Of a stretch of DNA of 64,000 bases, positions 55,129 to 62,931 are shown in pieces (the first letter of the stretch is position 1; each line of letters begins with the position of its first letter). The notes under the pieces are model-generated. The model worked only from the letters and a program-made list of their open reading frames with translations. It did not search any database and had not been told where the DNA came from. Origin of the DNA: Teichococcus oryzae (GTDB lineage: Bacteria > Pseudomonadota > Alphaproteobacteria > Acetobacterales > Acetobacteraceae). Location: positions 372,001 to 436,000 of the forward strand of contig NZ_VUKA01000001.1 in the NCBI RefSeq assembly GCF_008386565.1, given 5' to 3'. Position numbers and translations under genes: made by a program.

Positions 55129-56012
55129 GGCAGGCGGCGCAGCCAGCGCCGGACGCTGAGCTGCGCGGTGGCCCAGCCGATCAGCCCGGCAACGGGCGGC
55201 AGCAGGGCAAGGTCGAGCCAGGGCAGGGCGCTCCAGGGCTGCACCATGCCACCGGCCAGGGGGGCGGCCAGCCCGGACAGCGCCGCCAGGGCGGGAACCG
55301 CGATGGCCGCGCCGGCCAGCGCGCCGCCCGCCGCCAGCAAGCCGATGCGGCGGGCGAAGCGCCCCGCGATGTCCGACTGGGTGGCGCCGAGGTCGTGCAG
55401 GATCTCGATGGCCTGCCGGCGGGAAGCGAGGCCGGCGCGCGTCGCCACCGCCACCACCGCCACCGCGACGCCGATCACCAGCGCCAGCACCGCCAGCGCC
55501 ACGCCCTGCACGCTGCGCGCCAGCGCCGCCAAGCGTGCCACCCAGATGCCATGCGCCTCCACCTCGGCGCCGGGAATGGCGTCCGACAGGGCGCGCTGGA
55601 GCGGGGCGGGGTCGAGGGCGGTGTTGTGCAGCCGCAGTTCCAGCACGGATGGCAGCGGCAGGGCCGGCACCTCGCCCAGCCAGGGGCGCAGCAATTCATG
55701 CATGCGTTCCGGGTTCACCGGCTCGGCCCAGGCCACTTCCGGCCGGGCGCGCAGCAGGGCCATGGCGTCCTCCATGCGTCCGGCCTGTTCCGGGGGCAAT
55801 TGCACGGTGACGGCGGCGGCGGCGCCCTGCTGCCAGCGCTCTTTCAGCGCCTCGGCGCCGCGGCTGCCGGCCAGGGCCAGGGCAGCCAGCAGGGCCATCG
55901 CCGCCACCAGCCCGGGCAGCAGCCGGTCGGACAGCGCCCGCTTCAGCCCCAGCGGGTCGCGGGCGCGGCGGATGCGGCGCGCCACGGCGCCCTGGTTCCG
56001 GTCATCAGCCAT
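55125..56012 (-). CDS. ftsX: Cell division protein FtsX-like permease
   Basis: Membrane component of the FtsEX ABC-type complex that regulates peptidoglycan hydrolases at the septum. 295 residues: an N-terminal cytoplasmic tail, one helix (LLPGLVAAMALLAALALAG), a periplasmic domain with ARPEVAWAEPVNPERMHELLRPWLG, and three C-terminal helices. The FtsX signature LASRRQAIEILHDLGATQSDIAGRFARR is present (core EILHDLGATQSDIA). The start at MADDRNQGA overlaps ftsE by 8 bp. Confidence 0.9.
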   Translation of the reverse strand: MADDRNQGAVARRIRRARDPLGLKRALSDRLLPGLVAAMALLAALALAGSRGAEALKERWQQGAAAAVTVQLPPEQAGRMEDAMALLRARPEVAWAEPVNPERMHELLRPWLGEVPALPLPSVLELRLHNTALDPAPLQRALSDAIPGAEVEAHGIWVARLAALARSVQGVALAVLALVIGVAVAVVAVATRAGLASRRQAIEILHDLGATQSDIAGRFARRIGLLAAGGALAGAAIAVPALAALSGLAAPLAGGMVQPWSALPWLDLALLPPVAGLIGWATAQLSVRRWLRRLP

Positions 56013-56679
56013 GATGCACCAGCCGCCCGGCCTCAAGCCGCAGGGAAGGGGAAGGAAACTGCGCCACCAGATCCTCGCTGTGGGTCGCCACCACCACGGT
56101 GGTGCCAAGGCGGTTCATCTGCGTCAGCAGCGCCAGCAGCCGCCGTGCCTGATGCGAATCAAGGTTGCCCGTCGGCTCGTCCGCCACCAGCAAGGCGGGG
56201 CGGGTGACCACGGCGCGGGCAATGGCGATGCGCTGCTGTTCGCCGCCGGAAAGCTGTTCCGGCAGGGACATCTCCTTTCCCTGCAGCCCGACCCAGCGCA
56301 GCATTTCCGTCACGTCCGGGCGCAGGCTGCCCTCGGACCGCCCGGCGAGGCGCAGGGGCAGGGCGACATTGTCGAAGGCCGACAGATAGGGGAGCAGGCG
56401 GAAATCCTGGAACACCACGCCGATCCGGCGGCGCAGCGCCGGCAGGGCATCCCGGCGGTCGGGGCGCACCTGGTGGCCCAGCACCTCCAGCGTGCCATGC
56501 GTCGGCAGCTGCGCCAGGTAGAGCAGCCGCAGCAGCGAGGACTTGCCCGCGCCCGAGGTGCCGAGCAGCCAGGTGAAGCTGCCTTCCGGCAGGGTGAAGG
56601 TGAGGTCCGAAAGCGCCTCCGGCCCCAGCCCGCCATCAGGCGAGGGGTAGCGGAGGCCGACGGCAGTGAAGCGCACCAT
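56005..56679 (-). CDS. ftsE: Cell division ATP-binding protein FtsE
   Basis: ABC ATPase of the FtsEX complex, 224 residues. Walker A is [13 protein letters not shown], the signature is [14 protein letters not shown], and Walker B is [13 protein letters not shown]. The Q-loop reads [22 protein letters not shown]. The start at [13 protein letters not shown] is clear; the frame stays open upstream but the residues are unconserved. It overlaps ftsX and heads the operon with ydcF and plsC. It is divergent from the zinc-ribbon gene (145 bp). Confidence 0.94.
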   Translation of the reverse strand: MVRFTAVGLRYPSPDGGLGPEALSDLTFTLPEGSFTWLLGTSGAGKSSLLRLLYLAQLPTHGTLEVLGHQVRPDRRDALPALRRRIGVVFQDFRLLPYLSAFDNVALPLRLAGRSEGSLRPDVTEMLRWVGLQGKEMSLPEQLSGGEQQRIAIARAVVTRPALLVADEPTGNLDSHQARRLLALLTQMNRLGTTVVVATHSEDLVAQFPSPSLRLEAGRLVHHG

Positions 56680-56824
56680 GCGGCAGGGAAATGCCACGGC
56701 ATGCCCTGCGCCGCCACCCGCCGAACGCAATTGCCCGCTTCCGGCCGCGGGTGGATATGCCACCGAAACGGCCGCCCGGCACAATGCTTGCGGCGCCGCG
56801 GGACAGCCGGCACATAGCAGGACG

Positions 56825-57382
56825 ATGCGCATCCAATGCCCCGATTGTGCCGCCGCCTATGAAGTGCCGGAAGCCATGCTGGTGCCGGGCCGCCCCGTCC
56901 GCTGCGCCCGCTGCGGCCAGCGCTGGCAGCCCCTGGCCACGGGCGGCCCGGTTCCGGCCACCACGGCGCCGGATGACCCTGGCCCGGCGCCATCTGCCGA
57001 TATCGCTGGCCCCGCGCCCGTGGAGGCCGCGGAGGATGGCGAATCGGCGCCGCTCCCCGCCGTGCCTGCCGGCTCCCGACGGCGCCATCCCCTGCGGCCC
57101 CGGCCCCGCCTGGCGCCCGCGCCGGAGGCCGACCCGGACCGCGTCCTGATGGCGGAGCCGGCCCGTGCCCTGCTGTCCCCGCCCGAGGGAACGGCCATGA
57201 TGCTGCCCGCCCCGCTGCCGCCCGCCGCGCCCCGCGCCGGCCTGGTGGCGCCGCTGCTGGCCTGGCTGGCCTCGTTGCTGCTGGTGGGCGGCGCGCTGGC
57301 CGCCTTGTGGCTGTGGCGGGAGGAGGCGATGGCGGCCTGGCCGCCGCTGGCGCGGCTGTTCCAGGCCCTGGGCGTGAACTGA
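56825..57382 (+). CDS. MJ0042-type zinc-ribbon membrane protein
   Basis: Membrane protein of 185 residues with an N-terminal MJ0042 zinc ribbon: MRIQCPDCAAAYEVPEAML and VRCARCGQRWQPL supply four Cys. A Pro/Ala-rich low-complexity linker is followed by one C-terminal membrane helix (PLLAWLASLLLVGGALAALWLW). The layout is typical of alphaproteobacterial zinc-ribbon membrane proteins, commonly encoded beside ftsE. The function is unknown. The start is the ATG at 56825 with AGGA four bases upstream. Confidence 0.85.
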   Translation: MRIQCPDCAAAYEVPEAMLVPGRPVRCARCGQRWQPLATGGPVPATTAPDDPGPAPSADIAGPAPVEAAEDGESAPLPAVPAGSRRRHPLRPRPRLAPAPEADPDRVLMAEPARALLSPPEGTAMMLPAPLPPAAPRAGLVAPLLAWLASLLLVGGALAALWLWREEAMAAWPPLARLFQALGVN

Positions 57383-57395
57383 GGCATCCGGCCGG

Positions 57396-57701
57396 TCAGG
57401 CCGCGCCTATCCATTGCAAGGCCCAGATGGCGCCGACGCCGGCCAGGATCGCCGCGCTCAGGCTGCCGGTCAGCCGTTGCGCTAGCAGCACCGCCGCCAC
57501 CGCCGGCAGCCCCGCCCAGCCCAGGGCCGAGAAGGCCAGCGCCACATAGGCCACGAAAAGCGGCCCCGGCAGGTGCCGCAGCCAGGCCTCGATAAAGGGG
57601 GGCGGGCGCACGGCGCGCAGCACGGCATAGCCGCCGGCCCGGCAGAGATAGGTCACCGCCGCCATTCCCAGGATGGCCAGCAGCACATCGCCCCGCAGCA
57701 T
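57396..57701 (-). CDS. azlD: AzlD family branched-chain amino acid exporter subunit
   Basis: Small membrane protein of 101 residues with three or four helices (LLAILGMAAVTYLCRAGGYAVLR, LFVAYVALAFSALGWAG, AVAAVLLAQRL, AAILAGVGAIWALQWIG). It is the AzlD partner of the AzlC/AzlD two-subunit exporter for branched-chain amino acids and their analogues. It is encoded directly after azlC (1-bp gap), which fixes the identification. Confidence 0.9.
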   Translation of the reverse strand: MLRGDVLLAILGMAAVTYLCRAGGYAVLRAVRPPPFIEAWLRHLPGPLFVAYVALAFSALGWAGLPAVAAVLLAQRLTGSLSAAILAGVGAIWALQWIGAA

Positions 57702-57702
57702 C

Positions 57703-58449
57703 TCAGGGAGCCGGAGCGGCCGGTGCGTGGCGCAGCTCCAGCCACGCGGCGAGGGCCGCGCCGGCCAGCGCCGCCGCCAGCAGCGGCAAAGGCGCCGGCA
57801 GGCCGATACGGTGCAGCAACAGGGCCAGGAGCGCGGTCAGCCCCCAGGGCAGCAGGTCGGCGCGCGGGCCGCGCCACATCGCTGCCAGCAGGGCGACAAA
57901 GGTGGCGGCGCCCGCGAACAGGAAGGGATGGCCGGGCGGCAGCCGCACCGCGCCGCCCAGCAGATGGCCCGCCGCCACCGCCACGAGCCAGGCCGCGTAC
58001 ATCACCAGCCCGATGCCCAGCAGGAACCCGGCATCGCGCCCGCCCGCCCGCATCTCGGTGACGCTGAGGGCAAAGGAATGGTCCACCATGAGGCCGAGCG
58101 AGCCCCAAAGCTTCCAGCCGCTGAGCCGGTTCAGCCAGGGCGCGAGGGCAGCGCCCATCGGCGCCATGCGGATATTGGCCGCCGCCGCGGCCAGGGTGGC
58201 GGCGAGGATCGGGGCTGGGTCGGTCCAGAGCTCCAGCGCCAGGAGCTGCGAGCTGCCGGCGAAAACCAGGCCGGACATCACAAGCGTTTCCACCAGGCTC
58301 AGCCCCTTGCCCGCGGCGATCACCCCCACCACCAGCGCGAAAGGGGTCAGGCCCAGCAGCAGGGGCAAGGCCGTGCGGGCGCCATGCCGCACGCCGTGCC
58401 GGGTGAACACCACCGGGCTGCCGCCCTGCTCCGGCGCGGCCTCAGCCAC
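57703..58449 (-). CDS. azlC: AzlC family branched-chain amino acid permease
   Basis: Larger subunit of the AzlCD amino-acid exporter, 248 residues with five or six helices. The N-terminal GARTALPLLLGLTPFALVVGVIAAGKGLSL and the LVFAGSSQLLALELW and SGWKLWGSLGLMVDHSFALSVTEMR blocks are family hallmarks. The GTG start at 58449 overlaps the recX stop by 8 bp and gives VAEAAPEQGG. An in-frame upstream start (58518) would run into recX. Confidence 0.9.
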   Translation of the reverse strand: MAEAAPEQGGSPVVFTRHGVRHGARTALPLLLGLTPFALVVGVIAAGKGLSLVETLVMSGLVFAGSSQLLALELWTDPAPILAATLAAAAANIRMAPMGAALAPWLNRLSGWKLWGSLGLMVDHSFALSVTEMRAGGRDAGFLLGIGLVMYAAWLVAVAAGHLLGGAVRLPPGHPFLFAGAATFVALLAAMWRGPRADLLPWGLTALLALLLHRIGLPAPLPLLAAALAGAALAAWLELRHAPAAPAP

Positions 58450-59086
58450 GGCGGGAATCGAGCAGGCGCTGCTCGGCCTCGTCCGGGTCCATGTCCAGGG
58501 CGCGCTCGGCCACGTCACGCGGGAAACCGGCGCGGGCCAGGGCGCCGAGCGCCTTCAGCCGCGCTTCCGGCGCCAGCGGCGCGTCCGGCGCGCGCGGGGC
58601 GAAGGGGCCGGCCCGCCGGCGGCGCAGATGGCCCAGCGCCGCGGCCAGCTCGTCCGGCTCCGCTTCCTCCAGCACGGTGGAGGCGGTCTCGCCGGTCACG
58701 CCCTTGGCGGCCAGATGCGCCTGGATGGCCCGGCGGGATCGCCCCGCCTGGTTCAGCCGCCGCGCGCGGGACGCGGCGAAGGCCGCGTCGTCCACCGCGC
58801 CGGCCGCAACCAGCCGCCGCGCCACTTCCACCGCATCGGCGCGGGCGGCGATGATGGCGGCGGCGATGCGGTCGGTGGGCTGCGCCTCGGCCTCGGCGCG
58901 GCGCGCCCAGCGGTCGATGCGCCGGTGCAGCACGCGCACCAGCCCCGCCTCGGTGGCGGCAAAGCGGGCCAGATGCGCCAGCGCCGCCTCGCGCAGCGCG
59001 CCGGCACCGGGTGGCGGGCCGGCCGGGCGCGGCTCCGCCCGCCGGCGCTGGCCGCGCGGCGATTCCTGCCCTGTTCGGCGTTCCAT
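58442..59086 (-). CDS. recX: RecX-family regulator of RecA
   Basis: RecA-modulating protein, 214 residues. The three-helix RecX repeats are visible: ALAHLARFAATEAGLVRVLHRRIDRWARRAE, RRLVAAGAVDDAAFAASRARRLNQAGRSRRAIQAHLAAKGV (core FAASRARRLNQAGRS), and the C-terminal LGALARAGFPRDVAERALDMD. The basic, Pro-rich N-terminus (QESPRGQRRRAEPRPAG) is typical of alphaproteobacterial forms. The start at MERRTGQES is probable; an in-frame ATG at 59248 would overlap apaG. It overlaps azlC by 8 bp. Confidence 0.87.
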   Translation of the reverse strand: MERRTGQESPRGQRRRAEPRPAGPPPGAGALREAALAHLARFAATEAGLVRVLHRRIDRWARRAEAEAQPTDRIAAAIIAARADAVEVARRLVAAGAVDDAAFAASRARRLNQAGRSRRAIQAHLAAKGVTGETASTVLEEAEPDELAAALGHLRRRRAGPFAPRAPDAPLAPEARLKALGALARAGFPRDVAERALDMDPDEAEQRLLDSRRG

Positions 59087-59246
59087 GCCGGCATCCTGCC
59101 ATGCGGGAACCACCTTGCCCACTGGCTTGCCCCCATTGGCTTGGGCCCCCCTGGCTTGCCCGTCGGCGGTCTCGACGGCGCGGGCCTCGACGTGGCGGGC
59201 CTGGCGGCGCAGAATGGTGCCGCTTACCCAACCATGCGGAGAGCCC

Positions 59247-59657
59247 ATGCCGCAGCCGCCGGTCTTCAGCGAGACAACGCGCGATGTGCGTGTCTCGGTG
59301 CGCGCCTTCTATCTGGCCGACCAGTCGAAGCCCAGCGAATCCCACTTCGCCTGGGCTTATCGCGTCACCATCGAGAACGAGGGCAGCCACACCGTGCAGC
59401 TGCTGCGCCGTTCATGGGAAATCACCGACGGGGCCGGGCGGGTGCAGCATGTGCATGGCCCCGGCGTGGTGGGGGAGCAGCCGGTGCTGGAGCCGGGCGA
59501 AAGCTTCGAATACACCTCGGGCACCCCGCTCGCGACGCCATCCGGCTTCATGCGCGGCACCTACCACATGATCGAGACGGTGAGCGGCGAGCCCTTCGAC
59601 GTCGCCATTCCCGCCTTCAGCCTCGACAGCCCGCACCAGGCCGGCGTGCTCCACTGA
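59247..59657 (+). CDS. apaG: Co2+/Mg2+ efflux protein ApaG
   Basis: Small beta-sandwich protein of 136 residues from the ApaG (DUF525) family. DVRVSVRAFYLADQSKPSESHFAWAYRVTIENEGSHTVQLLRR is the conserved start (core FAWAYRVTIENEG). SWEITDGAGRVQHVHGPGVVGEQPVLEPGE contains the GxGxxG. The C-terminal GTYHMIETVSGEPFDVAIPAFSL is standard. Links to metal tolerance and to diadenosine tetraphosphate turnover have been proposed; the exact activity is unclear. Start at 59247 with GGAG six bases upstream. Confidence 0.93.
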   Translation: MPQPPVFSETTRDVRVSVRAFYLADQSKPSESHFAWAYRVTIENEGSHTVQLLRRSWEITDGAGRVQHVHGPGVVGEQPVLEPGESFEYTSGTPLATPSGFMRGTYHMIETVSGEPFDVAIPAFSLDSPHQAGVLH

Positions 59658-59907
59658 GCGGAATGGTGGCGCCGCGGCCCGCCCTGCGGTGAATTTGTTG
59701 AAACGGGGAACTGGTGGCGCGGGGTCCGGATGGCTATCTGTTGCGGCTCTCGCGGGGGGTGCGCCCGGTGCCGCCGGGCGCGGCGCGGGGGCGAGCCCTG
59801 CGAGAACGGCGCTTGTGTTACGGTTCGCGAAGCCCGACCTGTGTGCCTGAAACTGCCGTTCAGCCAATGCCCACCGCCGCTCGGGACGAGACACCGGAAG
59901 ATTGACC

Positions 59908-60564
59908 GTGAACATCACCGTGACGCCGGCCCGCAAGCCGACCCAGCCCACCGCCACCAGCCCCGTCGAGGCCCCGCGCCGCCCGAGCCGCGCCGAGGCG
60001 GAGGCGGCGGTGCGGACGCTGCTGCTGTGGGCCGGCGATGACCCGGAGCGGGAAGGGCTGCTCGACACCCCCGCCCGCGTCGCCCGCGCTTATGAGGAAT
60101 TCTTCTCGGGCTATGCCGAGGACCCGGTGGAACTGCTCGCCCGCTCCTTCGCCGAGACGGATGGCTATGACGAGATGGTGGTGCTGCGCGACATCCGCCT
60201 GGAAAGCCATTGCGAGCACCACATGGTGCCGATCATCGGGCGCGCCCATGTGGCCTATCTGCCGGCCGGGCGGGTGGTCGGCATCTCCAAGCTGGCGCGG
60301 GTCGTGGAAGCCTATAGCCGCCGCCTGCAGATCCAGGAGAAGCTGACGGCGCAGATCGCCAACAGCATCCAGGAGGTGCTGCAGCCGCGTGGCGTCGCCG
60401 TGGTGATCGAGGCCGGGCACCAGTGCATGACCACGCGCGGCGTGCACAAGCCGGGCGTGGCCATGATCACCAGCCGCATGCTGGGCGAGTTCCGCAGCGA
60501 CGCGTCGCTGCGCCGCGAGTTCCTGGCCATGGTGAACAGCGGCCGCCCCGTTCCGGAAGCCTGA
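59908..60564 (+). CDS. folE: GTP cyclohydrolase I
   Basis: First enzyme of tetrahydrofolate synthesis, forming dihydroneopterin triphosphate from GTP. About 218 residues. The zinc ligands are in [12 protein letters not shown] and [11 protein letters not shown]. The core has [21 protein letters not shown] and [18 protein letters not shown]. The GTG at 59908 has GGAAG nine bases upstream; TTG at 59902 is in frame but too close to it. The 250 bp upstream shows no gene. Residues 1-30 are a low-complexity tail. Confidence 0.94.
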   Translation: MNITVTPARKPTQPTATSPVEAPRRPSRAEAEAAVRTLLLWAGDDPEREGLLDTPARVARAYEEFFSGYAEDPVELLARSFAETDGYDEMVVLRDIRLESHCEHHMVPIIGRAHVAYLPAGRVVGISKLARVVEAYSRRLQIQEKLTAQIANSIQEVLQPRGVAVVIEAGHQCMTTRGVHKPGVAMITSRMLGEFRSDASLRREFLAMVNSGRPVPEA

Positions 60565-60646
60565 ACGCCCCGAAAGCCTGAACGTCCCGGAAATTTGGGC
60601 GCGGGGCAGTGTCCCCCGCCGGGTTTCGCCGGCCGACGCCTCCGCC

Positions 60647-61036
60647 CTAGGCGGCGGCTTCCGCTTCCACCTCGATCAGCAGCCGCGGATCGGCGAGGCC
60701 GGCCACGATCATCAGGGTGGAGCAGGGTGCGTGCTCGCCGAACAGCCGGTCACGCGCCGCGCGCCAGACCGGAAGCTGCGCGCGGTCCGTCAGCAGCACC
60801 GTGACCTTCACCACCTGTTCCGGCGCCATGCCATGCGCCGCCAGCACGGCGCCCAGATTGTCCAGCGCCTGCCGGATCTGCGCTTCCGCCCCCTCCCGGA
60901 TCGTGCCGTCGGGTGCCATGCCGATCTGCCCGCTGATCACGAGGCGGCGCGGCGCGCCCTCGATCAGCGCGGCCTGCGAATAGCGCGCCGCGGGAACATG
61001 TACGCCGGGCGGGTTGGACAGGGTGATGCGCGCCAT
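60647..61036 (-). CDS. RidA family protein
   Basis: Enamine/imine deaminase-like protein of 129 residues (YjgF/YER057c/UK114 family). GQIGMAPDGTIREGAEAQIRQALDNLGAVLAAHGMAPEQVVKVTVLL (core QIRQALDNLGAVL) is the hallmark, and the C-terminal IVAGLADPRLLIEVEAEA completes the fold. RidA proteins hydrolyse reactive enamines from PLP enzymes; whether this one does so is not shown. It starts 4 bp after the upstream lipoprotein stop and is probably co-transcribed with it. Confidence 0.9.
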   Translation of the reverse strand: MARITLSNPPGVHVPAARYSQAALIEGAPRRLVISGQIGMAPDGTIREGAEAQIRQALDNLGAVLAAHGMAPEQVVKVTVLLTDRAQLPVWRAARDRLFGEHAPCSTLMIVAGLADPRLLIEVEAEAAA

Positions 61037-61040
61037 GGCC

Positions 61041-61682
61041 TCAGCTTCCGGTGGGGGACAGGGTTTCCTGCTGCAACGGCGCCGGCAGCGGGGCCGCCGG
61101 GTCGCCGGTCATCAGCCAGTCGCGCAGGTTGCGGCGCAGCTGGAACTCGAATTCCACATTCAGGTCGTCCATCGCCTGCCGAACGATCTGGTCGGCGGCG
61201 CGGGCGCGGCTGGCCTCGCCATCGTCGATGGCGGTGGCGGTGCGGCGGGCCTCCGCCTCGGCGAAGCCGACGCGGCGGCCTTCATTGTCCAGCACCTCGA
61301 CGCGAACGCGGATCACGGCGGTGAGCCTTTCCGTCCGCTGCGAGAACAACCCGCCGGGCTGCGCCAGCTCGCGGGTCAGGGTGGCATTGTCCACCATGAA
61401 GCGCGCGCGGCCGGTGGTGCCCACGGCGCTCAAGCGCTCCCGCCCCATGCGCAGGGCCTGGGCCAGGGGCGACAGCGGCGCCGGGGGATCGATGCGGAAG
61501 TTCAGCGCCGGCGGCGGCTCCAGCACCTCCACCTCCAGGACATTGAGCCTCAGGGGGGTCAGGAAGCCATAGCCGGGCGCGGGCTGCAGCGGTGGCTGGG
61601 CGTCACCGCCGGCGCAAGCGGCGAGAACCAGGGGAGCCAGGCCAAGGCTGGCGGTGAGCATGTGGCGGCGTGGCAGCGTCAT
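61041..61682 (-). CDS. Conserved hypothetical lipoprotein
   Basis: Predicted exported lipoprotein of 213 residues. The N-terminus has an arginine pair (LPRRHMLTAS) and a lipobox LAACAGG at about residues 20-26. The mature part has no clear named domain. It contains beta-rich and helical segments (VLEVEVLEPPPALNFRI, ADQIVRQAMDDLNVEFEFQLRRNL) that resemble an Acetobacteraceae-specific family. It is transcribed with ridA. The 165-bp spacer to hslO contains a TATGAT-like -10 about 80 bp upstream of the start and a partial copy of a repeat motif. Confidence 0.75.
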   Translation of the reverse strand: MTLPRRHMLTASLGLAPLVLAACAGGDAQPPLQPAPGYGFLTPLRLNVLEVEVLEPPPALNFRIDPPAPLSPLAQALRMGRERLSAVGTTGRARFMVDNATLTRELAQPGGLFSQRTERLTAVIRVRVEVLDNEGRRVGFAEAEARRTATAIDDGEASRARAADQIVRQAMDDLNVEFEFQLRRNLRDWLMTGDPAAPLPAPLQQETLSPTGS

Positions 61683-61847
61683 CTGGTTTCTCGGTCTCCC
61701 AACGGCGCGGTGCGGGCACGGGCCGGCCGGGCCGGATCGCCCGGCCGGCGAGAATGCACGCGAACAACATCATACCAGAGCGTTTTCCGCGCGGCGAAGC
61801 CCGGGAGCAAGGCTTCGCGGGGCCGGAAGTTCCGGCAGCGCCCTTCC

Positions 61848-62804
61848 TCAGCCGCCGTCCCGCATCTCCGCCCGCTCGAAGCGGAAGCCGACATTGCAGA
61901 ACTCGCAGGTCATGGTGATGCTGCCATCCTCGGCCATGTGGTCCAGATCCTCGGCCCCGAAGCCGGCCAGCACCCCGGCCAGCCGCGCGCGGGAACAGCG
62001 GCAGCCATAGGAAAGCGGGCGGGGGCGGGCCAGGGCCAGCCCTTCCGCGTGGAACAGGCGGTGCAGCAGGCGGTCCGGCGTCAGGGCATCATCCAGCAAT
62101 TCCCGCTCGGTGATGGTGGCGGCCAGGGCCAGGGCGGTTTCCCAGGCATCCTCCTGCTCGGCCTGGCTGATCTCTGGGCCGACGCCGCCCTGGCCGGCGA
62201 CCCGCTCCAGGATCAGCGCGGCGGCGCGCCAGCCGGCCGGTGTCGGCGCCGCGGCCAGCCAGACGCGGCTCGCCAGCTGCTCGGAGGTGGCGAAGTAATG
62301 TCCCGTCATCTCCGCCAGGCTCGCGCCCTTGATGGCGACGATGCCCTGGTAGCGCTCCATCTCCGCGCCCTGGTCCACGGTGAAGGCGAGGTAGCCCTTG
62401 CCCAGCAGCGCATCGGCGCGGGGCGCGGCGTCTTCGGGCAGGCGCGCCCCATCGGCGCGGGCATAGCCGCGCAGGGCGCCATCCTCCGTGCAATCGGCCA
62501 GCAGCATGCCGACCGGGCCGTCGCCCTTGGCCTGAAGGCTGAAGCTGCCCTGGAATTTCAGCGCCGTGGACAGCCCCGCCGTCAGCGCCAAAGCCTGGCC
62601 CAGCAGCGCCGTCACCGCTTCCGCGTTCTCGTGCCGCGTCAGCAGGGCATCGGCCAGCGGGCCGAGCCGCACCAGGCGGCCCCGCACGGGCCTGTTCTCC
62701 AGGTGAAAGGGCTGCACGCCGCGCGGCACGGTGATGTGCGGCACGGGCGGGCGGTCATTGTTGAGGAAGTCCGGGGTGGCGGAGGGTTCGGTGGAATCGG
62801 TCAC
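61848..62804 (-). CDS. hslO: Redox-activated molecular chaperone Hsp33
   Basis: Holdase chaperone activated by oxidation of four zinc-bound cysteines. 318 residues. The C-terminal Zn motif is CRCSRARLAGVL and TCEFCNVGFRFE (CxC and CxxC). The N-terminal domain contains NAEAVTALLGQALALTAGLSTALKFQGSF and GPVGMLLADCTEDGALRGYA. The GTG start at 62804 gives VTDSTEPSATPD; an in-frame ATG at 62849 is possible. It belongs with AhpC/D and glutathione peroxidase as an oxidative-stress defence gene. Confidence 0.94.
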   Translation of the reverse strand: MTDSTEPSATPDFLNNDRPPVPHITVPRGVQPFHLENRPVRGRLVRLGPLADALLTRHENAEAVTALLGQALALTAGLSTALKFQGSFSLQAKGDGPVGMLLADCTEDGALRGYARADGARLPEDAAPRADALLGKGYLAFTVDQGAEMERYQGIVAIKGASLAEMTGHYFATSEQLASRVWLAAAPTPAGWRAAALILERVAGQGGVGPEISQAEQEDAWETALALAATITERELLDDALTPDRLLHRLFHAEGLALARPRPLSYGCRCSRARLAGVLAGFGAEDLDHMAEDGSITMTCEFCNVGFRFERAEMRDGG

Positions 62805-62931
62805 GCGGGGGGGAACTCTTGCAGGAAAGGGGCGGATCGCTCGGGGCATAGATAGGGCGGGACCAGGCTGGATGCGACCTTGGGCGGCTCCCGGGATGCC
62901 AGCCGCGCCCTCCGCGCAGGCCGGCCAGGCC

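Noticed and set aside
59658-59907. A tetrahydrofolate riboswitch or a small gene upstream of folE
   Set aside because: A 63-codon frame exists, but it has no ribosome site, family or GC3 pattern, and I could not find a THF aptamer core.
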